NCBI GenBank assembly: GCA_019279435.1
Contig: JAAALK010000285.1
Location: forward strand, 65,892,865 to 65,956,864
Length of the DNA: 64,000 nt
Direction of reading: 5' to 3'
DNA from: Zizania palustris
Lineage: Eukaryota; Streptophyta; Magnoliopsida; Poales; Poaceae
This document shows, in pieces, positions 19,787 through 31,561 of this stretch. The notes beneath the pieces are model-generated. The model was given only the letters and a program-made list of their open reading frames with translations. It searched no databases and was not told the origin of the DNA. Every line of letters begins with the position of its first letter. The first letter of the stretch is position 1. The position numbers and the translations under genes are program-made.

Positions 19787-20246
19787 GTCGGCGCTCTGGG
19801 TGACACCGCAGCACAGGTCGGTCAGACCAAAGGGTAGCCTCTGATCGGACCGACGTCTCTTGGAAACGATCTCCGGGGCTACGATGACTGTCTTGCCGTC
19901 GATGGATGGTGACCAAATTTCTTGGAGAAGATGGTGGCAATGAAACATTACAAAAACACCAAAAAACTAGGGGTAATTCGGCCTATGGACTGAATCACCA
20001 GTAAAAACCATTAAAAATGATAAAAATACGTATGAGGGCGAGGCGGGAGGTTTTTGGATCAAACCCACAAAGAACTCGCGATCACGTGGCGAAGTACGAA
20101 CAATTTTCTGATCAAATTGACAAAGATCTACTACTATGAGTAATATAATGCTAGGGCAAAAGGTAGATTGAAAAGTAAAGGCACGATTCAAAACTAGGGT
20201 TTTGAGTTGATCTGTGGAGATGCCCTTTGAATATGCCTCACCCCTT

Positions 20247-20254
20247 TATTTATA
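20247..20254 (-). promoter_or_regulatory. LTR TATA box of element F
   Basis: TATAAATA on the minus strand, within CCCCTATAAATAAAGGGG. Confidence 0.6.
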
Positions 20255-20548
20255 GGGGCTGGTCTCATGTTCCCCAACTCCTAAACTGAGTAGGATTCGG
20301 CCAAAAGTGGTTAGGATTTGTTTATAGATAAAAACAACCCATATTCAAACTCTAACTCTAATTCTAGACTTGGGATGGTCTGACCGGACCCATTGGGCCA
20401 GTCTGACCGGACCTACATGGTTGGTCGGACCGGCCTACCATGGTCGGTTGGACCGGCCTGTGCCACGGAAGGCATATTTTCAGCCCAAATTAACAAAAAA
20501 TGATATTTTGATAATTTTAACAATTAATGTCAAATTTGGGTGTCAATA

Positions 20549-20953
20549 ACCCCTATGGTAAATTACACGTAGATGCAAAAATAAAATTGTGGGCCCAATG
20601 GGCAAAATAGTAAATTCCTATCTACAAATAGTTTGTCCTGATGCGGATCTTTTGTAGCAGCTACAGCTTCGCTCCAGTACTATCGAATCTCTGATCGACG
20701 GTCTAGATTTGTTCATCAGTTCTACGCTAAAACCGACAAAGTGTCCGCTATATTCGCACCGGTTACCAGGATTGGGCCAGACCGATTTCGCGGATCGCTC
20801 TGCCTGCAATCGTTCACCGCCCGTGTACCTAAGTCACACGTGGCCCAAGATACGATAGGTCTCATCTCCTCTTCCTCTTCACTTTGACTTCTGTTGACAA
20901 TCACCCATCAGTTCTAGAGCCATGAGACCCGTGATCTTCAACATGGCTCCTCA
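20549..20953 (-). repeat. Partial 3' LTR of element L
   Basis: Aligns with 40360-40763 in K (ACCCGGATTGGGCC-like blocks, CGCCCGTGTACCT, GAGCCATGAG) and ends CATGGCTCCTCA, followed by ATCTCCCCCTTG, the minus-strand polypurine tract. The rest is cut by element F at 20548. Confidence 0.75.
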
Positions 20954-21306
20954 ATCTCCCCCTTGAAGAATGCATTGTCAACACCTTCTTCATCATCGCT
21001 TCGGAACCTACAACACATGTGGAAACACGATAACAAAACACAAGAGAACGGAAAGAAGCAAATAAAATAAAGGTTTAACCTTAATGACAAAAAGCCAAAT
21101 AAAAGCCAAAAAATGGTCATTATGGTTAAACAGAAAAGAAATCAACAAAAATTTCAAATAAAAATCAAACGAGGTCAATCTCTGAATTATCAACAAGGAT
21201 ATCCAAAGAGTAAAAGCAAAAGAGACTAAAACTCCCCCTGAAACAAATCCCGGACAAAGCCAAAACTACCCAAAACTCTTCTAAAAGATCAAGTAACCTA
21301 AAATTT
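20954..21306. other. 3' noncoding segment of element L
   Basis: No gene. Contains minus-strand purine tracts and AT-rich DNA matching 40764-41055 of K. It ends with AATTT, the left target-site duplication of M. Confidence 0.65.
21302..21306. repeat. Target-site duplication of M, left copy (AATTT)
   Basis: AATTT directly precedes the LTR start at 21307 and the identical AATTT follows the other LTR end at 36961-36965. Confidence 0.85.
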
Positions 21307-24238
21307 TGTGGGATCAGAATGGCAATATAGGGGGGTGAATAGATGCCTCAACAATTTCTCGCGAATATGATGGCCTGTCCAAAACACCCCAACACACCTC
21401 TACAAGATCACAAAAACAATTTGAAGATTTCAGTTTACCTTCAAAACCCAAACCAACTTCCAAACAAAACTTTTGTCTAAATCGTCACTTGAATAGTCGA
21501 TCTAAACTTGTCGGAGTTTGAATCTCCGAAATGCAACCTCTATTTCGGCATATGAAATGCCGACAATATGTTGTCGATCGATGGAACTCCGACAGGGTTC
21601 AGATAATTAGAAAATAGACAAAAACCGAATTAAATTCAACTTGGATACCAATCAGAGTGATCACAGCAAATCAATTTAGATCAAAACAATAAATGCCCAG
21701 CACAAGAGAATTGAAGATGATCAATGATACTTGAATTTCAACTCAACCATTTCATTCTCATTGCACATCCAACAGTACTTAACCAGATTGTAGCAAAACA
21801 GAACTCTAATTACAGTGCACTGTTTCAGAACAGGAATTATTTCAGTGCACTCAGAGTTTAAATGATAAAGATGTACTCAATAATTGGCTTTCCTCAGAGA
21901 ACAAAATTCAAACTTGATGAGCACTTTTCAGCGCTAAAATCTGACTAAACATAACTGATTTCAATTTGTACCAAATGAGGTAAACAGCAAAACAATATAG
22001 ACCAGAGACTAAAAAACCTTTCTAATCCTTGCAGTTCTGAAAAACAGAAACTCAGATACAACTAAATATTACTGTAGCTGTTTAAAAACAGAAACAATGA
22101 GACACACATTTTTCAACTGGAAAAGCTAATTCAAAGTTAGACAAGAAACCACAATCTGGTCACAGCTGACAGAGAAACAAAACTGAGGTTCGGTTTGCCA
22201 TGTATAAAAACAGATTTCTAAAATATGAAATCTAAAACAATTAGAATAATGTTCAACAATGTACACTCTGAACAGATTTCAATCAGTATTCAAAAACTAT
22301 TCACCTCTAAACATGATTCAAGTGCAAGATCTGATCCTTGTCACAACATGCATTCAGCTCTCTTGAGTAAATCAGAATTAGGTCAAGTTAAAGCTAACAA
22401 CAATTTGATTCAGATTCAGATATCAATGATACGAAACTCAATTTTGATCGCTGTAAATTCAAACAAGTTTGTAGCATTCAGATCTGATGAAAATGGTTCA
22501 ACTGATCAAGATTTCACATAAACAGTAAAGATCAGTAGCAGCTCAGAAGATATTCAGAGTAGACAACAGATTAGAACAACAAGTTTCTAAATTCATTCAA
22601 TACAAGGCAATTAATCTGAAGGAACCTCAAACACGACTTCAAAACCTGCAACTAGATCAACATCACACATTTCACATAGCAACCATCCTATTACAGAAAT
22701 AGAATACACATTCTATCAATGAATCATGACATTCCAAGGACTAAACAGAATTGATTCAAAAATATAAACTCTTCATCATATATCACAGCTAGTTCAATAT
22801 GTAGAAACACAAACAATCACTCAAGGTCACCAAGAAATTTAATGACAAAAATAAGAGAAAACTTACCAGTTAACTTGCTGAAATCAGGATTCTCCTTACA
22901 CTGGACAAGGTTTTCAGAACACCTGCAGCTTGTATGAAAATCTTGCTGCCAAAACACTGTAACTCATCTAACATTCTGAATTCTCAAGATTTGAGTGAAA
23001 ATTATGTGCCCAAAGGTTGTTCATCCTTCTTCCAAGAAATCACTCAAGAAACACTTCAAGGATCATCGAAAAACTTGATTAACACTTGATGAAACATTTC
23101 ATCAAACATGTGGGGAGCAAAACCAAAACTGAACCACTTTTCAGAATAATTTTTTCAGCACTGTGGTGCCTACTTTGAGCAGCAATATAATTCAAAATAC
23201 ATCACAGAAACATGTTGTAACTTTCGAAAATGGATCATTCAAACTATTCCCAACAAAAGCTACATAAACATCAACATCAACTTCTGCACTAGATTCTCCA
23301 CAAAACACAGCATAAAAAAGATCACAACCACACAATAAACTCTGTGCTAGAAACAGAATTACCAGGAATAGTGTTTTTGAAAACACTGCTGCAGATCTGA
23401 AACTTGCTGGAATTCCCTGTTCATCGTCACAAATCTGATGCAAACTCAAGTTTTATCCTCTCTTTTCATTGCAAAATTTGTCTCTCAAGTGCTCAAATGG
23501 TTCAGCCAACATGGGGGAAATATCCTACCAACTAATGTTCTAGAAGCCCCCAATTGACACATAGACCCTTAGTAATTTCAGATTTAACAATTCTGAAAAT
23601 TACCCTATAAAACCTAAAAGAAAAATTACAAATTGACACTCCTTTTAATATAATTTCAGAGTAGAACAACTCTAAAAATTATACCAAGAGGTTACACTAC
23701 AAAACTGAAAATTTAAACTAATACTAGAGGCAAATTTATTGAATTAACAAAAACATTAAACGTTTCGACGGTTTTCAGCAAAAACAGACAAAGCCTCTCA
23801 ACCCTTCGACTCGTGACACCGCTTCGTTACTCCGAGTGCCAGCAAGCCACTTCCACTCTCGATCCCCTCGAGTCGCATGAATGCTTGTCCTGGCCTCCCT
23901 CTCGCGAACCCGGTCGACACGCCGTCGCAGTCAACCATCCGTCCAAGTCTCGCTCCGTCTCTTCGTGCACTCTTGAGATCTTCTCCAACTTCGTCTGACC
24001 TCCCTGATCCTTCGGCATCAAGATACCCGCTCGGCCCTCGATCACCTGCCGTCGACAGTCGGTCAACATCTCCACCCTGCACAAACAAACAAGCCAAAAC
24101 AACAATGTGACGCACCGCCTAAACCCTCGGCAGCCAAACCTTCATTCCACATCGAAACCCTCGATGCACTCAAACCACTTAGATGCTCATCCTTGTCAAT
24201 CACTCATCATCCAGACTGAAACCACCCTTGGTTTCACA
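21307..24238 (-). repeat. 3' LTR of element M (2932 bp)
   Basis: On the plus strand it starts TGTGGGATCAGAATGG and ends TTGGTTTCACA. It aligns with 34043-36960 over its whole length with scattered differences. AT-rich, with no supportable gene; the small open frames (for example 22225-22521) occur in both LTR copies but have no recognisable product. Confidence 0.9.
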
Positions 24239-24326
24239 ATCTCCCCCATGATGAGTGCATTGACAACCCCAAAGCAAAGACATGATGAGAATTACATATT
24301 ACACGCACAAGTGACCATAAAAACTC
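24239..24326. other. Short internal segment of M next to the 3' LTR
   Basis: Contains ATCTCCCCCATGATGAGTG (minus-strand polypurine tract GGGGGAGAT). It is interrupted by O at 24327 and resumes at 30485. Confidence 0.7.
24322..24326. repeat. Target-site duplication of O, left copy (AACTC)
   Basis: AACTC directly before the O LTR start at 24327; the identical AACTC follows the O 3' LTR at 30480-30484. Confidence 0.85.
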
Positions 24327-25170
24327 TGAGAAACCAAGGGTGGTTTCGGTATGGATGATGAGTGATTGACGAGGATGAGCGTCTGAGCGAATGAGTGGTC
24401 GAGAGTATGGGTTGAGTGCATCGAGGGTTTCGATATGATGTGATGGAGTGGCTGCCGAGGTTTTTGGCAGTGCGTTGCGTTCTTGTTTTAGCTTGTCTCG
24501 TTTGTGTAGGGTGGAGATACTGACCGACTGTCGGCGGCCGGTGATCGAGGGTCGAGCGGGGATCTTGATGCCGAGGATCAGGGAGGTCGGGCGAAGTTGG
24601 AGAAGATCTCAAGAGTACACGAAGAGATGGAGTGAGACTCGGACGGACGGCTGACTGCGACGGCGTGTCGACCATGTTCACGAGAGGGAGGCCAGGACAA
24701 GCATTCCGGCAGCTCGAGGGGATCGAGAGCGGAAGTGGCTTGTTGGCGCTCGGAGTCGTGAAGCGGTGTCACAAGTCGAAGGGCTAAAAAGGCTTTGTCG
24801 GTTTTTGCTGAAAACCGTCGAAATGTTTATCGTTTTTACTATTTCAATAAAATAGTGTCATGTTTTAGTTTAATTTTTTTTAGTGTCATAGTGTGTACTT
24901 TTTAGAGTATTTTTGGAGTATATATATATTCTGAAAATATTCTAAAGAGGGGTCTAGAGTAAAATAGAGTATTTCTAGTTTGTATTTTCAGATTTGTAAA
25001 TAGTGTCTTTAATTTCTAGGGGGTTGTTTGTAAAAATTGCCTTTTAGAATGTGGAGTGGGTGGGATAAATATCTGCCCTAGCCGATTAGAACTGAGACTA
25101 GAACATTCAATCAAACATAGAAATCAATTTCAATTTTTCTTCTGCAATGGCGTTTGATCAGCCGAGAGAT
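24327..25170 (+). repeat. Truncated 5' LTR of element O
   Basis: Aligns with the first ~840 bp of the 3' LTR (27872 to about 28710), starting TGAGAAACCAAGGGTGG. Homology stops at about 25168-25172, in GATCAGCCGAGAGATTTT, where gag sequence begins. Confidence 0.85.
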
Positions 25171-26625
25171 TTTGTGGCTGCCCTCAGTGACATCGACAGC
25201 ACGTCAAGCGAGGAGCCAAGCTCGCAGGAAGGGGAGCCTCCCAAGAAAGAGAAGAAGGAGAAGAAGGAGAAGAAGGAGAAGAAGACAGTGGACATCACTG
25301 ACCTTTGCTTCGCGGTCGACGGCAACGACAGCAGTGACGAGCTTGACACTTCTGAGGTATATATATCATGTGATCAGCTTCTTGTTCAGAATGATTAATT
25401 GCATGATGTTGTTTATTCTCAGGATAGATTACTTAAACTTGCTGCTAAAGAACGTAAAGAACTAAAACTCAGACTTGAAGCTATCTCTACTGAACTTGCT
25501 ATTTTGAAATCTAAGTCTGATGATGCTGATTGTGAGTTATGTCTTACTGTCATGAATGAAATTGCTCATCTGCAATTTTTACATGCTCAAACTATTGAAA
25601 AACTTGAATTAACTGAAAAGCAAGTTTTGTTGGTGGAGTCTAGTCCTGCGGTCATTAACAAATGCCTGAACTGTCCTTTGCTTGTTGAGAGCATAAATTA
25701 TAGAGATAGGCATGTTGATGAACTTAAGGCTAGATTGGAGAGTGCTGAGTGTTCTAAGGATGTGCCGCCGATGTGTCCCACCTGCATCACCCTTAAGGAC
25801 CAACTCAGCTTTGCTAGAGAGCAAGCGGAAAATTTGAAATGTAAGAATGACTACCTTCTCTCCGTTGTTGAAAAATGCACTGAAGGAAAGGGTAGGATGG
25901 ACCTGCTTTTGGCTAAATCCAAAATGTGTGCTGACAGGGCAGGGTTAGCTCTCAGGTTAGGTTTTGAGAGAACCACTCCAAACATTTTGAGCGAAATTGT
26001 GTTCACTCCTCCCACTACCCTTGAGAAAGAGAGAGCCTTGTTAGACACCAATCAAAAAGCCAATAATTCTAACCATCCAACAAAGAAAGCTCTTCGTGCA
26101 TTAGATGAACCTCCTCAGCCAAAACCCAAGAAAACTATGAGATTTGTGCATGAGACCAATACCCACACACTCAAGAAAGTGTGTCATTGTTCTTATTGTC
26201 ATCAGGTGGGTCATTTGGTTGGGTTTTGCTTTCGTCGTATCAGGGATGAGCGACGATCTTTTGCTATTAGCTTTCACGACATGCATTACCCATCTTTAGG
26301 TATGCATGAGTCTGCTTTTTGCTCTCATCCTGATTATGAGGCTCCACATGGTTTTGAGAGTGATTATGCCCCTCGTGGTGTACACCATTCTTCATATGGT
26401 GATAGACCACGTGTAAGAGAATTTGATGCTCGACAGGTTGGAAGACCTCGTCGATTTCTAGGTTCGCACTTTATTGCTAGACCACACACTTTTTATCATG
26501 GTTTATCTCTTGTGCATGGTCAGTCTTCTACTTTGCCTGGATCTCGTGTTTTGCGCTACTGGATTCCAAAGAAATTTTTATCTCACCCTCTCACTGAGCA
26601 TCCAAGAGATACGAGCATGTTTTGA
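25147..26625 (+). pseudogene. gag: gag C-terminal half of element O, fused to an LTR-borne ATG
   Basis: The ATG at 25147 lies in the LTR and reads in frame through the deletion junction into gag: MAFDQPRDFVAALSDIDSTS. A lysine/glutamate stretch follows, then a TAA at 25396-25398 (QND*LHDV; Glu in M) and a continuous frame to 26625. Features: long coiled coil with paired cysteines (SKSDDADCELCLTVMNEIAH; CPTCITLKDQLSFAREQ), a CX2CX4HX4C zinc knuckle (CSYCHQVGHLVGFC) and an Arg/Gly/Phe-rich C-terminus. The matching region of J lies just upstream of its protease. No enzyme motif follows. Aside from the one stop it is unusually open. Confidence 0.75.
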
Positions 26626-27871
26626 GGGGGAGTTGTGTAGCATTACATGAGTTTCTGTCATTTGATTAATTGCTTTTACAAGTACATGCTTTGTAATGCC
26701 TTTGAACTATTATCTTTAATATTGTTGACTACTTGGCATGTATTCATCTGAAAATTGACATGAGCATGACTTTTATTTGTGAAAATTTGAAAATGGTCAC
26801 TGCTTAGTCTAGAATCTAGCATGGATTGGTTGAGTGCTTGTGCTGTCTTTCACAGACCTGATAGCTAGGTCCTTTTTACTTGGATGCTGATACGCAACAA
26901 GAGTTCATAAAAAATGTCTGAAAATGAAAATGAAATTGAATGAAAAATAAAATGAAAAATGAATGAAAATGAAAATAAAGATGGTTGATATTCATTCTTT
27001 TGTGTGCTGACATTTGAAAAGATCCAGGTGGGTTTGCTTTGTCGCACTACTTTGTTCTGGATGGCTTACCATAGCACTTTGGTATGAACCGGGACATTAA
27101 GTGTATACCAAGATCAATGCCTTAAGCTTCTGATGGTCTTTTACTTGACCTAGGCTTGGCTTGGTCGGTTAGCATAAGGTTGACATGCAAATAACCCCTG
27201 GCACAAAAATGAGAAATTTAAAATTCATTGCATATCATGTTTGCTGAAGCACCTTGAAGTGGGATACACTTATCTAGTGTGTGCTTGCTTAGCTTTTGCA
27301 TCTCATGCCTTGTCATGTCTAGTATTCTAGTATGAGTAGTGAACTCTAAAGATGCTTGCTCAGGCCTTTTGTTTAGATGGTATACATATGAGGATGTCTT
27401 TCAGTACTTATAGATGTTATTCAAGGAGAATACTTGTTTGTACTGTAATTATAGCTGTTCATGTCTCAGAAGCTCACATCTTTGTTGTACCCTCTTTTCC
27501 CTTTTTGCATCCTTTTATCTCCTTGATCCCTGCATTGTCAAAGGGGGAGAAATGATCTACATGATGCTTTGGCTTTTGGATTGCTTGGTTAAGGGGGAGT
27601 TGGATTGCTTGGTTAAGGGGGAGTTGGTTTTCATGTTAAAATGCTTTTGATGCGATTGATGCAATGCGCTTTTGATGCGATTGATGTGATGCGCTTTTGA
27701 TGCTTTTGCTTTTGCTTTGCCTTGCATAAGGTTTTTGCCCAAGCAGGGAGATCTTTTACCAAGTGAAATGGTTTGCTCTTTTATGAGTTTTTATGGTCAC
27801 TTGTGCGCGTAACTTGCTACCTCATCATGTCTTTGCTTTGGGGTTGTCAATGCACTCATCAAGGGGGAGAT
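26626..27871. other. 3' noncoding region of element O
   Basis: No supportable gene. Contains five AGGGGGAG tracts (near 26625, 27543, 27591, 27616 and 27862), the last abutting the 3' LTR and therefore the likely functional polypurine tract. A short GCTTTTGATGCGATTGATG repeat lies near 27645-27700. Matches the reverse strand of 30485-31560 in M. Confidence 0.7.
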
Positions 27872-30479
27872 TGAGAAACCAAGGGTGGTTTCGGTCTGGA
27901 TGATGAGTGATTGATAAGGATGAGCGTCTGAGTGAATGAGTGGTCGAGAGTATGGGTTGAGTGCATCGAGGGTTTCGATCTGATGTGAAGGTGTGGCTGT
28001 CGAGGGTTTCGGCAGTGCGTTCCGTTCTTGTTTTGGATTGTCTTGTTTGTGCAGGGTGGAGATGCTGACCGTCTGTCGACGACGGGTGATCGAGGGTCGA
28101 GCGGGGATCTTTATGCCCAGGATCAGAGAGGCCGGGCGAAGATGGAGAAGATCTCAAGTGTGCACGAAGAGACGGAGTGAGACTCGGACGGAGGACTGAC
28201 TGCGACGGCGTGTCGACCGTGTTCGCGAGAGGGAGGCTAGGACAAGCATTCCGGTGGCTTGAGGGGATCGAGAACGGAAGTGGCTTGCTGGTGCTCGGTG
28301 TCACGAAGCGGTGCCATGAGTCGAAGGGTTGAAAAGGCTTTGTTGGTTTTTGCTGAAAACCGTCGAAACGTTTATCGTTTTACTATTTCAATAAAATAGT
28401 GTCAAGTTTTAGTTTAATTTTTTTAGTGTCATAGTGTGTACTTTTTAGAGTATTTTTGGAATATATATTATGAAAATATTGTAAAGAGGGGTCTAGAGTA
28501 AAATAGAGTATTTCTAGTTTGTATTTTCAGATTTGTAAATAGTGTCTTTAATTTCTAGGGGGCTGTTTGTAAAAATTGCCTTTTAGAATGTGGAGTGAGT
28601 GGGATAAATATCTGCCCTAGCCGATCAGAACTGAGACTAGAACATTCAATCAAACACAGAAATCAATTTCAATTTTTCTTCTGCAATGGCGTTTGATCAG
28701 CCGAGAAATTTTTTGCTGGAATCACATGACCGTGAATAGTGTTCTTCAAATTGTGCCGATAGTCCTGTTCACCGTATGGAGCATCTGATTCTTCAGCAAT
28801 AGCTTTCCTTGATGTTTTGTGTGGATATTTACTGGATGATATCTTCTGAGTGTAAGAGGAATCCCTGCTGAGTAATTTTGTATCAGAATTAGTTCAGGTT
28901 TCAATTGATTCTCAAGTTTTGAATCCTGATTCTTTGTGTTCAAAAGTTCTGAATCTTGTGGAATAGTCTCTCAGTTAATAGGTTGATCAAGAAGTCATGT
29001 GTATGCTGATCTATGATTTTATTATTCATGCATATCTGTTTGAAATTGTTTTGAATGAATTTGTTTGTTGAGATGATTGAATTGGACAGGACCAAAATTG
29101 CACTTAACTCTTGCTGGTTGTTTAGAAGCTATAGTATAATCTGTGTGTGTGTTTGAATGCAGAAATGAATTACTCAAATCTGAATAGCCTTTAGTCATTG
29201 TTCACGAAATGTTTCTCTAATCTACCTGTTCTGAATTGAAATGGCCCCTGATTTGAAGCAATATTCCTGAATCAGTACTGGTTATCTTCATGAAAGCTTT
29301 TGCTACAATCAGTTCAGTAGTTTGTTCTATTTTCAAAACTGTTCTGGATCATGTCTTCAGCTGTCTGAAATCTGGGTATATTTCTGCAATCAAATTATAC
29401 AAAGTTTTAATTACTGGTATACAAACTCAGATCTGGTTGAATCTCATTTCTAATTGAAGTGTGAAGTTATTCACTGCAGTAGTCTGGTATAGAGTAGAAT
29501 ATTTAGTTCTGATGAATTAGTTGACATGTTCTTCAATCCCAAATTCTGGTTTGACATGTATCTGCTGTAATTGATATTTGAATGCATTTTTGAAACTAAA
29601 TAACCTGTCTAGTTGCTGATATACTTATTGATGTGGTTTTGAAAAAGATTTTGAATGGTGCTTGCATGAAACAAACCTTACCGTGAATAGTGCTCAAAAG
29701 TTGTCTACATCCTGAGTTAATTCTTGCTGTTTTTACTGATTCAATCATCTAGAAGTGCAAGTTTTCAGATTGATTATGAATTGAATTTAACCTGTGATTG
29801 ATGTATTCAAATTGATACAAATCTTGAGTGTTGGATTCAATCTGAAATTTACTCTACTATTCACTGTCTGACAATACAGAATTATGTTCAAAACTTCTGA
29901 ATTCAAATCTGAATTGAGTCGAACTTGTGTTCCTATTCAATTGCTTAAATCTGTTTGCCTGGAACTTCCCTTGTCTGATATGCTACAGTATTGCAGGGTT
30001 GGTTTTATTTTAAGAAGTCTGAAGTTGTTTTGCAGCAATTAGAAGGTTCAGAATCTAGCTATCTTGATTAAGTGTTATTTGCCCTTGTGCTGATCTGAAA
30101 TTAACTTGAAAATTGAAATGTGCACTCTGAATCAGATTTTGTCAAATGAATATTATTGAAGTTACTTTCACTATTCATCGTCTGAAAAATTCAGAAGTGC
30201 ATGAATTTCATGTGAGATTGATTTGAAACAAGTTGATTGGTCTCTACAAACTTGATTTGATTGGTTGTGTGAGTGTTTTGAAAATGGTTAGTTAAAAACT
30301 TGAAACAAAGCTGTTTTTGGGCGTTTGAATCTGGTTGAGCTCTAAATTGTGCTGATTGATTTGAAACTTGAATTTGAGTCCATAGAGGTGCATTGGATGA
30401 TTTGATTAGGCCATCACATTCGAAAGAAAGTGTTGAGGCGCCTATTCACCCCCACTCTAGTCGCCATTCCGATCCCACA
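27872..30479 (+). repeat. 3' LTR of element O (2608 bp)
   Basis: Starts TGAGAAACCAAGGGTGG after the tract AAGGGGGAGAT and ends CCGATCCCACA, followed by the AACTC duplication. Includes the ATGGCGTTTGATCAG segment (28686) that in the 5' LTR became the gag start. AT-rich and without genes. Confidence 0.9.
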
Positions 30480-30484
30480 AACTC
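30480..30484. repeat. Target-site duplication of O, right copy (AACTC)
   Basis: Identical to 24322-24326. Confidence 0.85.
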
Positions 30485-31560
30485 ATAAAAGAGCAAAACA
30501 TGTCACTTGGTAAAAGATCTCCCCTCTTGGGCAAAAACTCATGCAAAGCAAGGCAAAAACACAAAAGCATCAAAATGCAACATGCAAGGCAAAAAACCAA
30601 TTACTCCCCCTTAATCAAGCAATCATACAAAAAGCTCCAAAAGCATCATGTAGATCATTTCTCCCCCTTTGACAATGCAGGCATCAAGGATATAAAAAGA
30701 TGCAAAGAGGGGAAAAAGGGTAATGTAGAGATGTGAGCTTCTGAAACATGAGAAACTTCAATTACAGTACAAACAAGCATTCGCCTTGAATATTGTCTCA
30801 AAGTACTGAAAGACATCCTCATATGAATACCATCCAAACAAAAGGCATGAGCAAGCATTTTTAGATTTCAGCAAATAAAAGCATCACTACTCAGACTAGT
30901 GTACTAGACATGTCAAGGCATGAGATGCAAAAGCTAAACAAGCACACACTAGATAAGCATATCCCACTTGAAGGTGCTTCAACAAACATGATATGCAATG
31001 AATTTCAAAATTTTCATTTTTATGCCAGGGGTTATTTGCATGTCAACCTTATGCTAACCGACCATGCTAAGCCTAGGTTGAAACCATCAGAAGCTTAAAG
31101 CAATGGTCTCAGCAAACACTACAACATCCCGGTTCTTACCCAAGTGCTATGGTAAGCCATCCAGAACAAAATAGTGCGACAAAGCAAACCCACCTAGATC
31201 TTTTCAATTTCACCATACAACAATATGAATGTAATTCATTTTCATTCATTTTTCATTTTCATTTTCTTCCATTTTTGATGAAATCAAGTTGCGTATTAGC
31301 ATCCAAGTAAAAAGACCTAGCTATCAGGTGAGTAAAAGATATCAAATGCACTCAACCCATTCATGCTAGTTTCTAGACTAAGCAGTGACCATTTTAAAAT
31401 TTTCACAAATAAAAGCCATGCTCATGTCAATTCTTAGATGAAAACATGCCAAGTACAGTCAACAGTATTAAAGACAATACTACAAAGGAATAACGAAGCA
31501 TGTACTTGTAAAAGCAATTAAACATGTGACAGAAGCTCATGCAATGCTACACAGCTCCCC
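30485..31560. other. 3' noncoding region of element M (continued)
   Basis: No supportable gene. Aligns, reverse-complemented, with 26626-27871 of O, including several CTCCCCCT tracts (minus-strand AGGGGGAG). Confidence 0.7.
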
Positions 31561-31561
31561 C

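Larger units (their letters stand above)
15489..20548 (-). mobile_element. Element F: pol-less Ty3/Gypsy element, minus strand
   Basis: Read on the minus strand: 5' LTR (20548-18950), PBS, gag with variable linker (18910-17000), a linker region (16970-15888), then about 250 bp of noncoding DNA and a 3' LTR truncated to 146 bp (15634-15489). Protease, RT, RNase H and integrase are absent, so the copy could only have moved using proteins of a relative. LTR ends are TGTTGACA...TGTCAACA. The right end lies in the LTR of Copia element L; the left end is cut at the junction with E. Confidence 0.75.
18950..20548 (-). repeat. 5' LTR of element F (~1.6 kb)
   Basis: On the plus strand it starts TGTTGACACAAAAACGTGCC and ends GGTGTCAATA; the sister LTR ends TGTCAACA. 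The minus-strand TATA box (TATAAATA, plus 20247-20254) confirms orientation. It contains a ~201-bp direct duplication and many GGTCGGACC-like words. Open frames inside (19241-19940) are coincidental. Confidence 0.8.
24327..30479 (+). mobile_element. Element O: gag-only Copia-type element nested in M
   Basis: Plus-strand element with LTR termini TGAGAAACC...GATCCCACA and AACTC duplications. It has a 5' LTR shortened to about 845 bp, a gag C-terminal reading frame, 1.25 kb of noncoding DNA with several AGGGGGAG tracts, and a full 3' LTR. The part between the LTR interior and gag, including PBS and gag N-terminus, is deleted. No pol is present. It is a close relative of M in the opposite orientation. 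Confidence 0.85.

Noticed and set aside
19241..19948. Several short open frames on both strands in the F LTR
   Set aside because: They fall in the duplicated GC-rich LTR part and repeat with the 201-bp unit.
22225..22521. 98-codon plus-strand frame, partly repeated at 34986-35171
   Set aside because: The frame is inside the M LTR, is antisense to the element, and the second copy is shorter; no domain is recognisable.
24292..24681. Minus-strand frame of 129 codons, and the similar one at 27825-28304
   Set aside because: Both lie at the same place in LTR copies of O and read antisense through LTR sequence; no homology to a known protein is visible.
25154..25465. Plus-strand frame with a long arginine run
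   Set aside because: Frame shadow of the lysine/glutamate-rich gag segment of O.
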